Positions 7,118 through 15,283 of a stretch of 37,419 nucleotides of DNA are shown in pieces. Positions within the stretch are counted from its first letter, which is position 1. Every line of letters begins with the position of its first letter. The stretch covers positions 1 to 37,419 of the forward strand of contig BJGX01000008.1 of assembly GCA_014191035.1 (NCBI GenBank), written 5' to 3'. Source of the DNA: Candidatus Saccharimonadota bacterium (GTDB taxonomy: Bacteria > Patescibacteriota > Saccharimonadia > CAILAD01 > BJGX01). Below the pieces are notes generated by a model. The model saw nothing but the letters and a program-made list of their open reading frames with translations. It did no database searches and was not told where the DNA came from. The position numbers were made by a program, and so were the translations under genes.

Positions 7118-8528
7118 ATTTACAGTTATTTGGGGCTTTTTGGCCAGAAATAATATTTTTCATCCAGGCTATAGTATCTTTAAAGCTGGCGTTCATGGTT
7201 TGATAATGATCCACCAAGCCGGCAGGATTATAACCCTGAATTGCATTAGGACTGGTGTCGTATTTATTAAACTTTACAACATTTCCTTTTACGCACATTC
7301 TCTCAAATCCATGTTGGCTTTGGCTAATTAGCACAACATCATCATGGACCCCGTGGTTTATTAGTTTAGGACGATCAGTTTTTACATTACCAACAATATT
7401 TTTTGCTAAATCATTCGAAAATGATTGATATATAGGATTGGCGGCAATATTTAAATTTTTGGCGACCGAACTAAACTCTGGAGTATAAACTTCGGAGGAT
7501 CTATTCTGACCCTTATTGCTAGGCCAAACTCTCGTAAATGCGTCAATACATACAGATTGAGCATCTGTCTTAAAGTTTTTGGCATACTTTGGTTGTAATA
7601 TTTTATCAACCGGATAAGTTGCCTTGTACCAATCACTATAGCTGGTCAAAACTAGAGATCCGAACCAATTAATATTTGCGCCATTGACCGCGTCATCTAG
7701 GGTTTCTTCTACACTAGTTACTGGACCAAATCCAACAGCACCCAAGAGCTTCATTTCAGGAGCGTAATCATTTTTAAGCTGATCTGCCCAATATGCTGCA
7801 TGTCCTCCTTGTGAATATCCAGCTGTAAACTGCTGCTCTTCGTTTATCTGGTCTTTGGTTAGTGCCAAATTTTTCAGGGATCTAATACTATCTAGCATTG
7901 CTTTGCCCTCGAGTTCACCCACCATATAGTGATGAAGCCTTGCAGCATCTCTCATGCCTTCATAATCTATTGTAACCACTACATAACCCTGGCTAGCGTA
8001 AGCCATCAAAAGACTATCATAATTAGACCAATCCGCTTTAGCGGGGTTCTCGAGAGATGCAGCGCAACTATCTGCTATACCGGTTGTTCCAGGCGCAAAT
8101 GCAAAAACTGGTTTCTTTTCGGCACCAGAGGGCACATAGGCTCTAGCATAAATTGGAACATCATCTACTTTGCCATCTGAGCTGTTAAATACAAAGGTCT
8201 GCTTCGTAACTTCTAAACTAACTGGGCTATCAAACTTTTTATTAGTCTGAGCAATAAGCCCCTGAACTTCAGCAGCCGTAAATTTTTTGGCGGGTTCTTC
8301 TTTTATTATTTTACCTGTTTTAACAATTGGTGCTTGTTTTATTTCCTGCTTAACTACGCCCGTGTCCGCTGGCTTCTTAGGTCTTGGAAGGACATAGTAA
8401 AAATAGAATATTAATAGACCCACCAAGACAACCTCAACAAAAAGAATGGTCCAAAGAGCTCTACTAATATTTCTTTGTTTGCGCTCTTTATTGCTTAATA
8501 TTCTAGATGGCTTGTGCTTGCGTCTCAT
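7116..8528 (-). CDS. membrane-anchored secreted alpha/beta hydrolase (secretory lipase family)
   Basis: The 470-residue protein resembles the secretory lipase (LIP) family of alpha/beta hydrolases, which split lipids or other esters outside the cell. A basic cytoplasmic tail and one membrane segment (about 26-46) precede a Lys/Pro-rich linker and the hydrolase domain (about 100-465). The nucleophile elbow is GYSQGG with Ser239, the likely acid is the Asp of HGVHDD (about 395), and the likely histidine is in LVDHYQTM near the C-terminus. FAFAPGTTG may form the oxyanion region. The start overlaps the GNAT gene by 26 bases, making it the last gene of the trxB operon. The true substrate is unknown; a host- or prey-derived lipid is a guess. 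Confidence 0.85.
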   Translation of the reverse strand: MRRKHKPSRILSNKERKQRNISRALWTILFVEVVLVGLLIFYFYYVLPRPKKPADTGVVKQEIKQAPIVKTGKIIKEEPAKKFTAAEVQGLIAQTNKKFDSPVSLEVTKQTFVFNSSDGKVDDVPIYARAYVPSGAEKKPVFAFAPGTTGIADSCAASLENPAKADWSNYDSLLMAYASQGYVVVTIDYEGMRDAARLHHYMVGELEGKAMLDSIRSLKNLALTKDQINEEQQFTAGYSQGGHAAYWADQLKNDYAPEMKLLGAVGFGPVTSVEETLDDAVNGANINWFGSLVLTSYSDWYKATYPVDKILQPKYAKNFKTDAQSVCIDAFTRVWPSNKGQNRSSEVYTPEFSSVAKNLNIAANPIYQSFSNDLAKNIVGNVKTDRPKLINHGVHDDVVLISQSQHGFERMCVKGNVVKFNKYDTSPNAIQGYNPAGLVDHYQTMNASFKDTIAWMKNIISGQKAPNNCK

Positions 8529-9006
8529 TTTTTACTTCTATTCCCATTTCATACATTATAATATCGTCAAACAGAACATCATTACTATAAATAGTATCAA
8601 ATCCTAAGGTTTTATAGAAATCTTCTAGCTGGTGCGTCATAAGGTATATATTTTTTGCACCACTTTCCTTCATAACATTTAAAGCTGAATTCATTAATTT
8701 TTTACCAAATCCCTGGCCTCTCAGCTCATGTTTTACATATAGCCAAAAAATGAAATTTTCTCTTGGGTCTTTTGTGCTAGCTATGACATAGCCAACCAAG
8801 CTTGAACCATCGAATAAGCCCATAACTAATCGTTGCTTTGAAAATAGCGCTTTCATAAGCTTGAGAGCCGTGTTCTGCTGATTAACTTGATCTAGATACT
8901 CTCCAGGAAAGTATGAAAAATCTTCGTACAAAGCTTTTTTAAATAGCTTCCTAAGCTTTATGAATTCGGTTTTTTTAATTTTTCTAATTCGAAACTTGTC
9001 CGGCAT
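8503..9006 (-). CDS. GNAT family N-acetyltransferase
   Basis: GNAT enzymes move an acetyl group from acetyl-CoA to an amine. This 167-residue protein fits one GNAT domain: the beta4 strand NFIFWLYVKHELRG leads into the pyrophosphate-binding loop RGQGFG (96-101), followed by LMNSAL and a C-terminal IYLMTHQLEDFYKTLGF, typical of the family. The substrate cannot be read from sequence. Its ATG shares one base with the trxB stop (TAATG) and its 3' end overlaps the lipase gene, so the three genes form one operon. Confidence 0.88.
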   Translation of the reverse strand: MPDKFRIRKIKKTEFIKLRKLFKKALYEDFSYFPGEYLDQVNQQNTALKLMKALFSKQRLVMGLFDGSSLVGYVIASTKDPRENFIFWLYVKHELRGQGFGKKLMNSALNVMKESGAKNIYLMTHQLEDFYKTLGFDTIYSNDVLFDDIIMYEMGIEVKNETQAQAI

Positions 9007-9923
9007 TAGATTCCCTGAATGTATCTTTCCGCCTCAAGAGCAGCCCTACAGCCATCCCCTGCTGCCGTAATGGCCTGACGGTAATGTGGGTCGGCAACGT
9101 CTCCGGCGGCATAAACCCCCTCTAAAACAGTCTTGACTCCCTCCTTAGTAATTAGATATCCCTTGGAATCAACCTCTAAAAATGATTTAAACAAATCGGT
9201 TGCAGGCGTATGTCCTATTGCCACAAAAAATCCCTTGGCACTGAGTTCGCGAGTTTTTCCGGTCTTATTGTTTTTAAGCTTAGCGCCTTCGACCATATCT
9301 TTGCCGAGCACATCAATAACTTCAGAGTTCCACTCAACTGAGATTTTTTTATTTTTCAAAACCCTATCTTGCATTATCTTACTTGCTCTGAATTCTTCAC
9401 GTCGATGCACAATCGTTACATGGCTACAAATCTTAGCAAGCGTTAAGGCCTCTTCCATAGCGCTATCGCCTCCTCCTACAACAATAACTTTTTGGTCCTT
9501 AAAAAAGAACCCGTCACAAGTAGCGCAAGATGATATCCCTTTGCCCATCAGTCTTGTTTCATTTTTTAGACCTAACCAATTTGCGCTAGCGCCAGTAGCG
9601 ATAATTACCGTCTTGGTTTCATACTCATCCTTGTTGATACTAACTTTTTTAGGCTGCCCACCCAAATCAACCTTGGTAACAAATTCTTGAATCATATCTA
9701 CGCCAAATCGCTTAGCCTGTGCTTTCATTTCATCCATTAATTCTGGACCCATTATTCCATCTTTAAAACCTGGAAAGTTTTCTACTTCACTAGTAAGCAA
9801 AAGTTGTCCACCTGGAGTTGTTCCGGTAATCATGAGTGTTTTTAAGTTAGCCCTTGCAGTATAGATGGCGGCCGTGTATCCGGCTGGACCTGCGCCAATA
9901 ATTATTACGTCATATTTTTTCAT
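9006..9923 (-). CDS. trxB: thioredoxin reductase
   Basis: TrxB passes electrons from NADPH through FAD to thioredoxin in the cytoplasm. The 305-residue protein has the FAD-binding GAGPAGYTAAIYTARA (10-25), the redox-active CATC (Cys133, Cys136), the NADPH-binding GGGDSAMEEA and HRREEFRAS, and the closing FAD motif YAAGDVADP. Length is normal. It is the first gene of an operon with a GNAT enzyme and a lipase. A TGTTATAAT element lies 6 bases before the ATG with no Shine-Dalgarno. Confidence 0.97.
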   Translation of the reverse strand: MKKYDVIIIGAGPAGYTAAIYTARANLKTLMITGTTPGGQLLLTSEVENFPGFKDGIMGPELMDEMKAQAKRFGVDMIQEFVTKVDLGGQPKKVSINKDEYETKTVIIATGASANWLGLKNETRLMGKGISSCATCDGFFFKDQKVIVVGGGDSAMEEALTLAKICSHVTIVHRREEFRASKIMQDRVLKNKKISVEWNSEVIDVLGKDMVEGAKLKNNKTGKTRELSAKGFFVAIGHTPATDLFKSFLEVDSKGYLITKEGVKTVLEGVYAAGDVADPHYRQAITAAGDGCRAALEAERYIQGI

Positions 9924-9929
9924 ACATTA

Positions 9930-9938
9930 ATTATAACA
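9930..9938 (-). promoter_or_regulatory. extended -10 promoter of trxB (leaderless)
   Basis: TGTTATAAT on the minus strand followed by 6 bases and the trxB ATG. Same arrangement as at parA and at the gene starting at 15230. Confidence 0.7.
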
Positions 9939-9957
9939 GAACAAAAATAGCATTTTA

Positions 9958-11202
9958 TTAAAACAGCCTGCGTAGTAGATTTATTGATTCGCTAGTCAAT
10001 AAAACAAGGCTAAATAACAGCCCTAGAGTAGGAATAATGATAGAAACTTTAAAAATATTTTTATCTTGGGTAGGTTTATTTTTGTTCTTTTTATTGAGCT
10101 TAATGATAATCAAAGATAAGTTAACTAATGAAAATATAAATAATATTAGATAGCTAGTAGTTGCCGCCAAAAAGGTCAGATCTAAAAATATCGCCAAAAG
10201 AGATGCAATAACTACCACAAATATTATCGCTAGAGCTGGGGTTTTTCTTTTTTCATGAACCACGGCTAAGCGCTTATTTATCCATCCAGCCTCAGCCATG
10301 CCATACAAAAGTCTAGATCCACTTAAGACATGTGCTAGCACTCCACCCGCGGTAGCTGTTAACGCAACGATGGTGATAATCCAGGCTGGGGAATTGGCAA
10401 CTTTTGAAAATACTAAACTTAGCGGAGCATTAGAGCTACTTAGTTGATCAATTGGAATTGAAAATACAGCCACCACCGAAATTAAAATATAAAGTACTGT
10501 TGAAATAACTATCGATAATACTATTGCTCGGGGCATAGTTACTCTGGTTTTTTTAGTTTCCTCAGACAGGTGAACCGCGTCTTCGATGCCGATATATGCG
10601 TAAAAAGCCAAAAAAGCCCCTGTCATAACTCCACCGATTCCAACAGAAGACAAATCAAATATTTGACCTAACTTTGTTGGTAGATCACTAAATACTGCCC
10701 TGCCAAACCACACAATAGCCAAAAGACCAATTATCTCAATTATGGTATGGCCAGCCGAAAATTTTAACGACTCTTCAATTCCTATAAAAGCTAAGATACC
10801 AAAGGCTGCAATTACCAATGTCGAGGCAATTGGTATAGCAAGCCCTGTAGCCGAGTTTAAGTAGCCCCCAAAAGCTCTTGCTAAAGTTGCGGCCGATACG
10901 ATTGTCGCAGCCGACATTAATAATCCTACAATTAATGAAGCCCACTTTCTTTTAAAAGCAGAGTGCACATATGCTGAAACGCCCTCACTATAGGGCCTGC
11001 GGCTGGTTAGCTCGGCAAATGAAAGGGCGCTAAATGATGCAATAAACATGGCTATTATAAAGGCCAGTGGGGTGCTGAGTCCGGATTCGCCCGCCACCTT
11101 GCCGATTAACGAATAAATTCCAGCACCAACTATGTTTCCTAGCGCAAAAAGAGTTATTAAAAATAATCCTAAATTTCTTTTTAGTTTGTGGGTTCTAGCC
11201 AT
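9958..11202 (-). CDS. APC superfamily amino acid permease
   Basis: This is a secondary transporter with about 12 membrane segments in 414 residues, of the amino acid-polyamine-organocation superfamily. The first helix has the substrate-binding signature ALGNIVGAGIYSLIG (about 20-34), and the sixth region reads AFLAFYAYIGIEDAVHLSEETK, close to the usual F.A..G.E......E pattern of the family. Uptake of an amino acid is likely, which suits an organism that must import its amino acids, but the substrate is not identifiable. It is a single-gene unit, divergent from the RND gene, with a TGTTAAAAT element 7 bases before the ATG. Confidence 0.93.
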   Translation of the reverse strand: MARTHKLKRNLGLFLITLFALGNIVGAGIYSLIGKVAGESGLSTPLAFIIAMFIASFSALSFAELTSRRPYSEGVSAYVHSAFKRKWASLIVGLLMSAATIVSAATLARAFGGYLNSATGLAIPIASTLVIAAFGILAFIGIEESLKFSAGHTIIEIIGLLAIVWFGRAVFSDLPTKLGQIFDLSSVGIGGVMTGAFLAFYAYIGIEDAVHLSEETKKTRVTMPRAIVLSIVISTVLYILISVVAVFSIPIDQLSSSNAPLSLVFSKVANSPAWIITIVALTATAGGVLAHVLSGSRLLYGMAEAGWINKRLAVVHEKRKTPALAIIFVVVIASLLAIFLDLTFLAATTSYLILFIFSLVNLSLIIIKLNKKNKNKPTQDKNIFKVSIIIPTLGLLFSLVLLTSESINLLRRLF

Positions 11203-11209
11203 AAGTATT

Positions 11210-11218
11210 ATTTTAACA
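11210..11218 (-). promoter_or_regulatory. extended -10 promoter of the APC permease (leaderless)
   Basis: TGTTAAAAT on the minus strand ends 7 bases before the permease ATG. Confidence 0.6.
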
Positions 11219-11261
11219 CGACTAGCTAACTCTTATGTTTGCAAAAATGCTAATAAACAGG

Positions 11262-11267
11262 TTTAAT
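11262..11267 (+). promoter_or_regulatory. -10 box of the RND transporter gene
   Basis: TTTAAT ends 7 bases before the ATG at 11275. It is a weaker match than the neighbours, but it has the same spacing and there is no Shine-Dalgarno. Confidence 0.4.
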
Positions 11268-11274
11268 TACACCA

Positions 11275-13923
11275 ATGAATAAGCAAAAATCTAGTTGGCT
11301 CAGTAAAATTTCAGTGCTATCCGCAAAGCATATTAATGCCGGATTTATTATATGGACAATTATTATTGCACTTGGACTTATTTGCTACTTGCAAGTAATG
11401 AAGCGTGAAGGGTTTCCAAATGTACAAAGCCCAATAGGCTCTGCAGTTATAGACTATCCTGTTAACAATAAGAATATTGTTGATGAAAAAATAACCAAGC
11501 CAGTTGTTGAGGAGACATTAAAAAATAGCAATGTCAAAAAAGTAACCGGTATCTCTAATGGTAACGGCTCAAACATAATTATTGAGTACAAAGAAAGTGC
11601 CGATGCCGAAGCTGAAAATAACAAAATATACAACTCTATAAAGGATAAAAACTTAATCCCTGAAGAAGTAGAGCCAATGTTTTCTAAGATTTCAGCTGGA
11701 AAATACAGAAGTAAATATGATGTTTTGTTGGCAATTCATTCGGAAAGTATAAATAATGAAGAATTATTCGATTATTCCCAAAAAATAAAAGATCAATTTA
11801 AAGATGAACTTAAAGACTCTCAAGTAGAGGTGGTCGATCAACTCTCGAGTGTAAAATTACCAAACGGCACGGAACAATCGGTTGTTCAGGGCTTTGACTG
11901 GTATGGATATAAAGACGGAAATGAAATTAAACTAGATCAGTCATTTATTCTAGGCATTCAAAAACCAGACGTTAAAGATCTGATTAGCTACAACGAAGAA
12001 ATAAACAGTCTTGTAAATAGATTCAACTCAAGCAATTCCAACATTCAAGCTTCGGTCGCAGCAGCCGAAGCGCCAGTGGTAGAATCGCAAATAGAAATGC
12101 TCCAAAAAAACCTGCTCGAAGGAATACTTATAGTCAGTTTGGTTTGTTTAGCCTTCATAAGTGTTCGAGCTGGCATAGTGGCTAGCATTTCTATGTTAGC
12201 TACCCTAACCCTCTCTATGATAATTCTTTATCTGTCGGGCATAACCTTAAATACCATTACGCTATTTTCTTTAATACTTTGTATCGGCTTAATTGTAGAC
12301 GACACAGTAATAATGATTGAAGCTATTGAAAAATATGAGGGCAAGTTTAACAACTTCATTGAAGTAGTGAGGTTCTCTGCAAACCGCGTGGCCGTAGCGA
12401 GTTTAGCCGGCACCCTAACAACCATGCTAGGTTTTGCGCCATTACTGTTTATTACTGGGGTACTCGGGAAATTTATTCGGATACTTCCTATTACTGTAAT
12501 GGTGAGCTTGGCCGTGAGCCTCCTTGTATCGGTTACATTTGTCCCATTCTTTGCGAGAGTTACCAAGCCCAAAAACCGTAAGAAAAAATCCAACTGTAAC
12601 CCCTTTGTTTGTTTAGAAAAAAATATTGGCAGATTTTTGCACGACACAATATTAAAAATAAATACTTCCAAGAAGAAATTATTGGCGATGCTTTCAAGCG
12701 TATCTCTAGGCCTAGTTATCATCGCATTTGGGGTCGTTAAATTATCGGCTCTAAAATTTGATATTTTCCCGCAAACTAAAAATACCAATAATTTAAAAGT
12801 AGTATATAGTGTCGAGCCATCGCAGGGTATAACAAACTCAAAGGAAAAATCAGCGACTATAAATAATGCCATCAACGAAAGTGTTGGTGAGTATGTAGAC
12901 AGCATAAGCTACTATTCAAGCGGAACCCCGCTCGGAGGTACTATCCAAATTAAACTAACACCATATGAAAAACGCGATCTCACCTCTTTAAAAGTTCTTG
13001 ATAAGCTAAAAACAAAGCTTGAAAAGATTGAGGGTGCTGACATTTATGCTTCGCAAGTCGATGTTGGTCCACCAAAAGATGAGTTCCCGTTTAAGGTGCA
13101 AATAAATAATGAAAATTCTCAGGCAGCTATTAGCGCCACTAATAAACTAAATGAGTATTTGAGTGGCCTAAGCCTAAAGCGACCGAACTCTTCAACAGCG
13201 AAAATAAATAAAACGGAATTTAAGATTGAATCTCCAATAGTTACAAGGGTAGATAATAATAAGGTTATAGAATTGAAAGCAGGGTTCGATTCTAATGACA
13301 CATCTACGCTTGTTAATCTTGCAAAAGCCGAAGTTGAAAAATATTTAGATAATTCAGATAACAGATTTGGGCTAGATAAATCAGACTTTAAATTTGATTT
13401 TGGGTCAGAATCTAGCAACCAGGAATCATTCAAAGGCGTGATTTATGCCCTACCTATACTCTTAATCGCGATGTATATACTTCTAGCAATTCAATTTAAG
13501 GGATTTATCCAGCCGCTGTTGATATTTATGGCTGTACCTTTTAGTTTGCCGGGAGTAGCAATTGGATTGACACTTACTAACAATCCAATTAGCTTCTTTG
13601 CTGTGGTCGGGTTCTTTGCTCTCATTGGTATAAGCGTTAACAACACAATTATGCTAGTTGATTTTGCCAATCAAAAACGCAGAGAAGGTTTTGGTCCTCG
13701 CGAGTCTATGGCTAAGGCTATAGAGGCTCGAATTCGACCATTGCTTGTAACAAGCATCACCGCCGTAGTGGCGCTTTTACCTCTAGTACTAACCGACCCG
13801 TTCTGGGAAAGCCTTGCTGTAACTCTAATGTTTGGTCTGATTAGTTCTACAATACTGGTGACAACGATATTTCCTTATTACTACTTAGCAATAGAAAAGT
13901 TGAGATCTAAGAAATACAATTAG
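11275..13923 (+). CDS. RND superfamily transporter (AcrB/HAE1-like permease)
   Basis: This 882-residue proton-driven transporter is shorter than AcrB (about 1,050). It has the two-repeat RND layout: one membrane helix (about 24-42), an external domain (about 45-275), five to six helices (about 280-485), a second external domain (about 490-715) and the last helices (about 720-875). The helix-4 signature reads GLIVDDTVIMIEAIEKY with the proton-relay pair Asp342-Asp343. The matching second-half motif is GISVNNTIMLVDFANQKRREG (about 783-803). No membrane-fusion or outer-membrane partner gene is nearby, as expected in a single-membrane cell. It could export drugs or lipids, or act as an unpartnered flippase. 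The last 4 bases overlap the heliorhodopsin stop. Confidence 0.9.
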   Translation: MNKQKSSWLSKISVLSAKHINAGFIIWTIIIALGLICYLQVMKREGFPNVQSPIGSAVIDYPVNNKNIVDEKITKPVVEETLKNSNVKKVTGISNGNGSNIIIEYKESADAEAENNKIYNSIKDKNLIPEEVEPMFSKISAGKYRSKYDVLLAIHSESINNEELFDYSQKIKDQFKDELKDSQVEVVDQLSSVKLPNGTEQSVVQGFDWYGYKDGNEIKLDQSFILGIQKPDVKDLISYNEEINSLVNRFNSSNSNIQASVAAAEAPVVESQIEMLQKNLLEGILIVSLVCLAFISVRAGIVASISMLATLTLSMIILYLSGITLNTITLFSLILCIGLIVDDTVIMIEAIEKYEGKFNNFIEVVRFSANRVAVASLAGTLTTMLGFAPLLFITGVLGKFIRILPITVMVSLAVSLLVSVTFVPFFARVTKPKNRKKKSNCNPFVCLEKNIGRFLHDTILKINTSKKKLLAMLSSVSLGLVIIAFGVVKLSALKFDIFPQTKNTNNLKVVYSVEPSQGITNSKEKSATINNAINESVGEYVDSISYYSSGTPLGGTIQIKLTPYEKRDLTSLKVLDKLKTKLEKIEGADIYASQVDVGPPKDEFPFKVQINNENSQAAISATNKLNEYLSGLSLKRPNSSTAKINKTEFKIESPIVTRVDNNKVIELKAGFDSNDTSTLVNLAKAEVEKYLDNSDNRFGLDKSDFKFDFGSESSNQESFKGVIYALPILLIAMYILLAIQFKGFIQPLLIFMAVPFSLPGVAIGLTLTNNPISFFAVVGFFALIGISVNNTIMLVDFANQKRREGFGPRESMAKAIEARIRPLLVTSITAVVALLPLVLTDPFWESLAVTLMFGLISSTILVTTIFPYYYLAIEKLRSKKYN

Positions 13924-14699
13924 GGTCTAAGTGTGCCTGCAAAAATTTGCCAAGCTAGAGCAGATTTAGCGGTTAGGCTCAATATAATATAAACTCTTTC
14001 ACCATAAAGGTAATTTTTCCACGGCCCAATCTTTTTGTATTGCAAGAACATATTAAGAGCAAAACAGTTGAAGAAGAGGAATATAGTAATATAAATCCAG
14101 TATACAAATGCTGGAATAGGAGTATCTCCTGGCGCATTTGATGCACTAGCAAAGAAGTAAATTGCTATTACCACCCAAGGAACAATACCTGCAATCCAAC
14201 CAACATTGTAGCTAAGCCAGTTGGTCTTTTCGGTGGTCTGATTATGTATTTCCATAATCATTCCCAGTAGATTCATAACAAGTATCAATGTGAATAGCAT
14301 TATCAAGCTCGCAAGGTCGTAAATACCAGATAGCAATGCAATAGCAACAATCATAGTTGAAGCAGAAAAGCTGTATTCAATCCATCTGGCTCGATTCATA
14401 CCTTTTTGCAAATCTTTTTTGTAGCCCCTATACCAAATAGTCGAGATAATAAGATGGGCCGTCAAACTTAATCCTAAAAAGATCAAAATTGGCCACACTA
14501 GAGGCAATTGATATATATTTTCTGCAGCCGAATCTAATGATCGTGTATTTGTGTTGAAGGTTAAATAATTTAAATTTATTGGGAATTTAACATCAAACTT
14601 AGCAATTAAAGCCATTAGCCCTAGCTGCACTGCGAAAACTGCAACCATTATTAGATTGAACTTTCTCAATCCTTCAATTGTGATTTTTTTATTGGCCAT
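13920..14699 (-). CDS. heliorhodopsin
   Basis: This 259-residue seven-helix retinal protein belongs to the heliorhodopsins, which have inverted topology compared with type-1 rhodopsins and act as light sensors or modulators rather than classical pumps. The helix-7 signature SLTAKSALAWQIFAGTL contains Lys245, the retinal Schiff-base lysine. The helix-3 signature RWIEYSFSASTMIV contains Glu108, matching the counterion Glu107 of heliorhodopsin 48C12. His82 appears to match 48C12 His80, while the His23 position seems to be Phe22 (alignment from memory). GERVYIILSL and FLFFNCFALN are also family hallmarks. It has a promoter and an AAGGA Shine-Dalgarno 6 bases upstream, and it lies 48 bases behind the orphan 160-residue gene. 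No retinal or carotenoid synthesis gene is in the window. Confidence 0.97.
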   Translation of the reverse strand: MANKKITIEGLRKFNLIMVAVFAVQLGLMALIAKFDVKFPINLNYLTFNTNTRSLDSAAENIYQLPLVWPILIFLGLSLTAHLIISTIWYRGYKKDLQKGMNRARWIEYSFSASTMIVAIALLSGIYDLASLIMLFTLILVMNLLGMIMEIHNQTTEKTNWLSYNVGWIAGIVPWVVIAIYFFASASNAPGDTPIPAFVYWIYITIFLFFNCFALNMFLQYKKIGPWKNYLYGERVYIILSLTAKSALAWQIFAGTLRP

Positions 14700-14731
14700 T
14701 TTTTTCCTTTTTTAATTAATACTTATGCTTA

Positions 14732-14761
14732 ATTATATACCAACTTGTCAAGATGAGGCAA
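14732..14761 (-). promoter_or_regulatory. candidate promoter of the heliorhodopsin gene
   Basis: On the minus strand, TTGCCT (14756-14761), an 18-base spacer and a perfect TATAAT (14732-14737) give a leader of about 25-30 bases with an AAGGA Shine-Dalgarno. The -35 lies in the last codons of the upstream gene, so the heliorhodopsin could be transcribed on its own. A TTGACA at 14743-14748 is too close to this -10 to act with it. Confidence 0.45.
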
Positions 14762-15230
14762 TTTTAACGTAATCTGTTTCAGTGCATATGTAGTAGGCCA
14801 AAATATTATGCTCCTCAAGTTTTGGTAAACTAAATTTTTTAGCAATCGCTACTATGTCTTCTAGGCTAGTGCTTTGCGTATCAACAATACTAAAAACCAA
14901 AACGGTTGGTAGGCTATAATGCCTTAGGTGAGTAAAAAGCTTGTTGGCAAAGAAAACTTCAATCTTATTAAGTCTTTGGTCGCGCGGTAATTTAGCCGGC
15001 AAGGATATTTGGCAAAGGTCTGGGCTATACACACATTGCACCGATGCTTGATCGTCTGAAATTATAATACTATCAAAACCAAGAAGTTCGTCGCCTTTTT
15101 TATAAACTGCATCAGGGTTTTCCATGAACTTGTCAAATTCCCATCCATTAAAATCAGGGCATATCGCAATAAACTTATCTAGGAGTTCACGCTCTCGCAT
15201 TTTCTTTTGAACATCAAGTTTACTAATCAT
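14748..15230 (-). CDS. uncharacterised 160-residue soluble protein
   Basis: I do not recognise this protein. It has no membrane segment or signal peptide, is mixed alpha/beta by composition, and starts with a charged helix (about residues 5-20). Two clusters of hydrophobic strand-like sequence follow (LLGFDSIII, about 49-57, and LPTVLVFSIV, about 107-116). Three cysteines (66, 73, 149) are not arranged as a metal site. It starts directly after TGTTATAAT plus 6 bases (leaderless), and is divergent from the P-type ATPase and upstream of the heliorhodopsin in the same direction. A functional link to either neighbour is possible but not shown. Confidence 0.78.
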   Translation of the reverse strand: MISKLDVQKKMRERELLDKFIAICPDFNGWEFDKFMENPDAVYKKGDELLGFDSIIISDDQASVQCVYSPDLCQISLPAKLPRDQRLNKIEVFFANKLFTHLRHYSLPTVLVFSIVDTQSTSLEDIVAIAKKFSLPKLEEHNILAYYICTETDYVKIASS

Positions 15231-15236
15231 AAAAAA

Positions 15237-15245
15237 ATTATAACA
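15237..15245 (-). promoter_or_regulatory. extended -10 promoter of the 160-residue protein gene (leaderless)
   Basis: TGTTATAAT on the minus strand, then six T and the ATG. It may also drive the heliorhodopsin gene downstream. Confidence 0.7.
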
Positions 15246-15271
15246 GCATTCTTTAATTCGCTCTAAGCTAG

Positions 15272-15277
15272 TAGAAT
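15272..15277 (+). promoter_or_regulatory. -10 box of the P-type ATPase gene (leaderless)
   Basis: TAGAAT ends 6 bases before the ATG at 15284. No Shine-Dalgarno is visible. Only 53 bases separate the two divergent start codons. Confidence 0.5.
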
Positions 15278-15283
15278 ATAAAT

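Noticed and set aside
9133-9690. 185-codon plus-strand frame opposite trxB
   Set aside because: It mirrors a complete, well-conserved TrxB and has no start signal or recognisable motif.
12228-12905. 225-codon minus-strand frame inside the RND gene
   Set aside because: It is a shadow of the transporter coding strand; no promoter, Shine-Dalgarno or family pattern.
14743-14761. TTGACA at 14743-14748 as the heliorhodopsin -35
   Set aside because: Only 8 bases separate it from the TATAAT, and no good -10 lies 16-18 bases after it.
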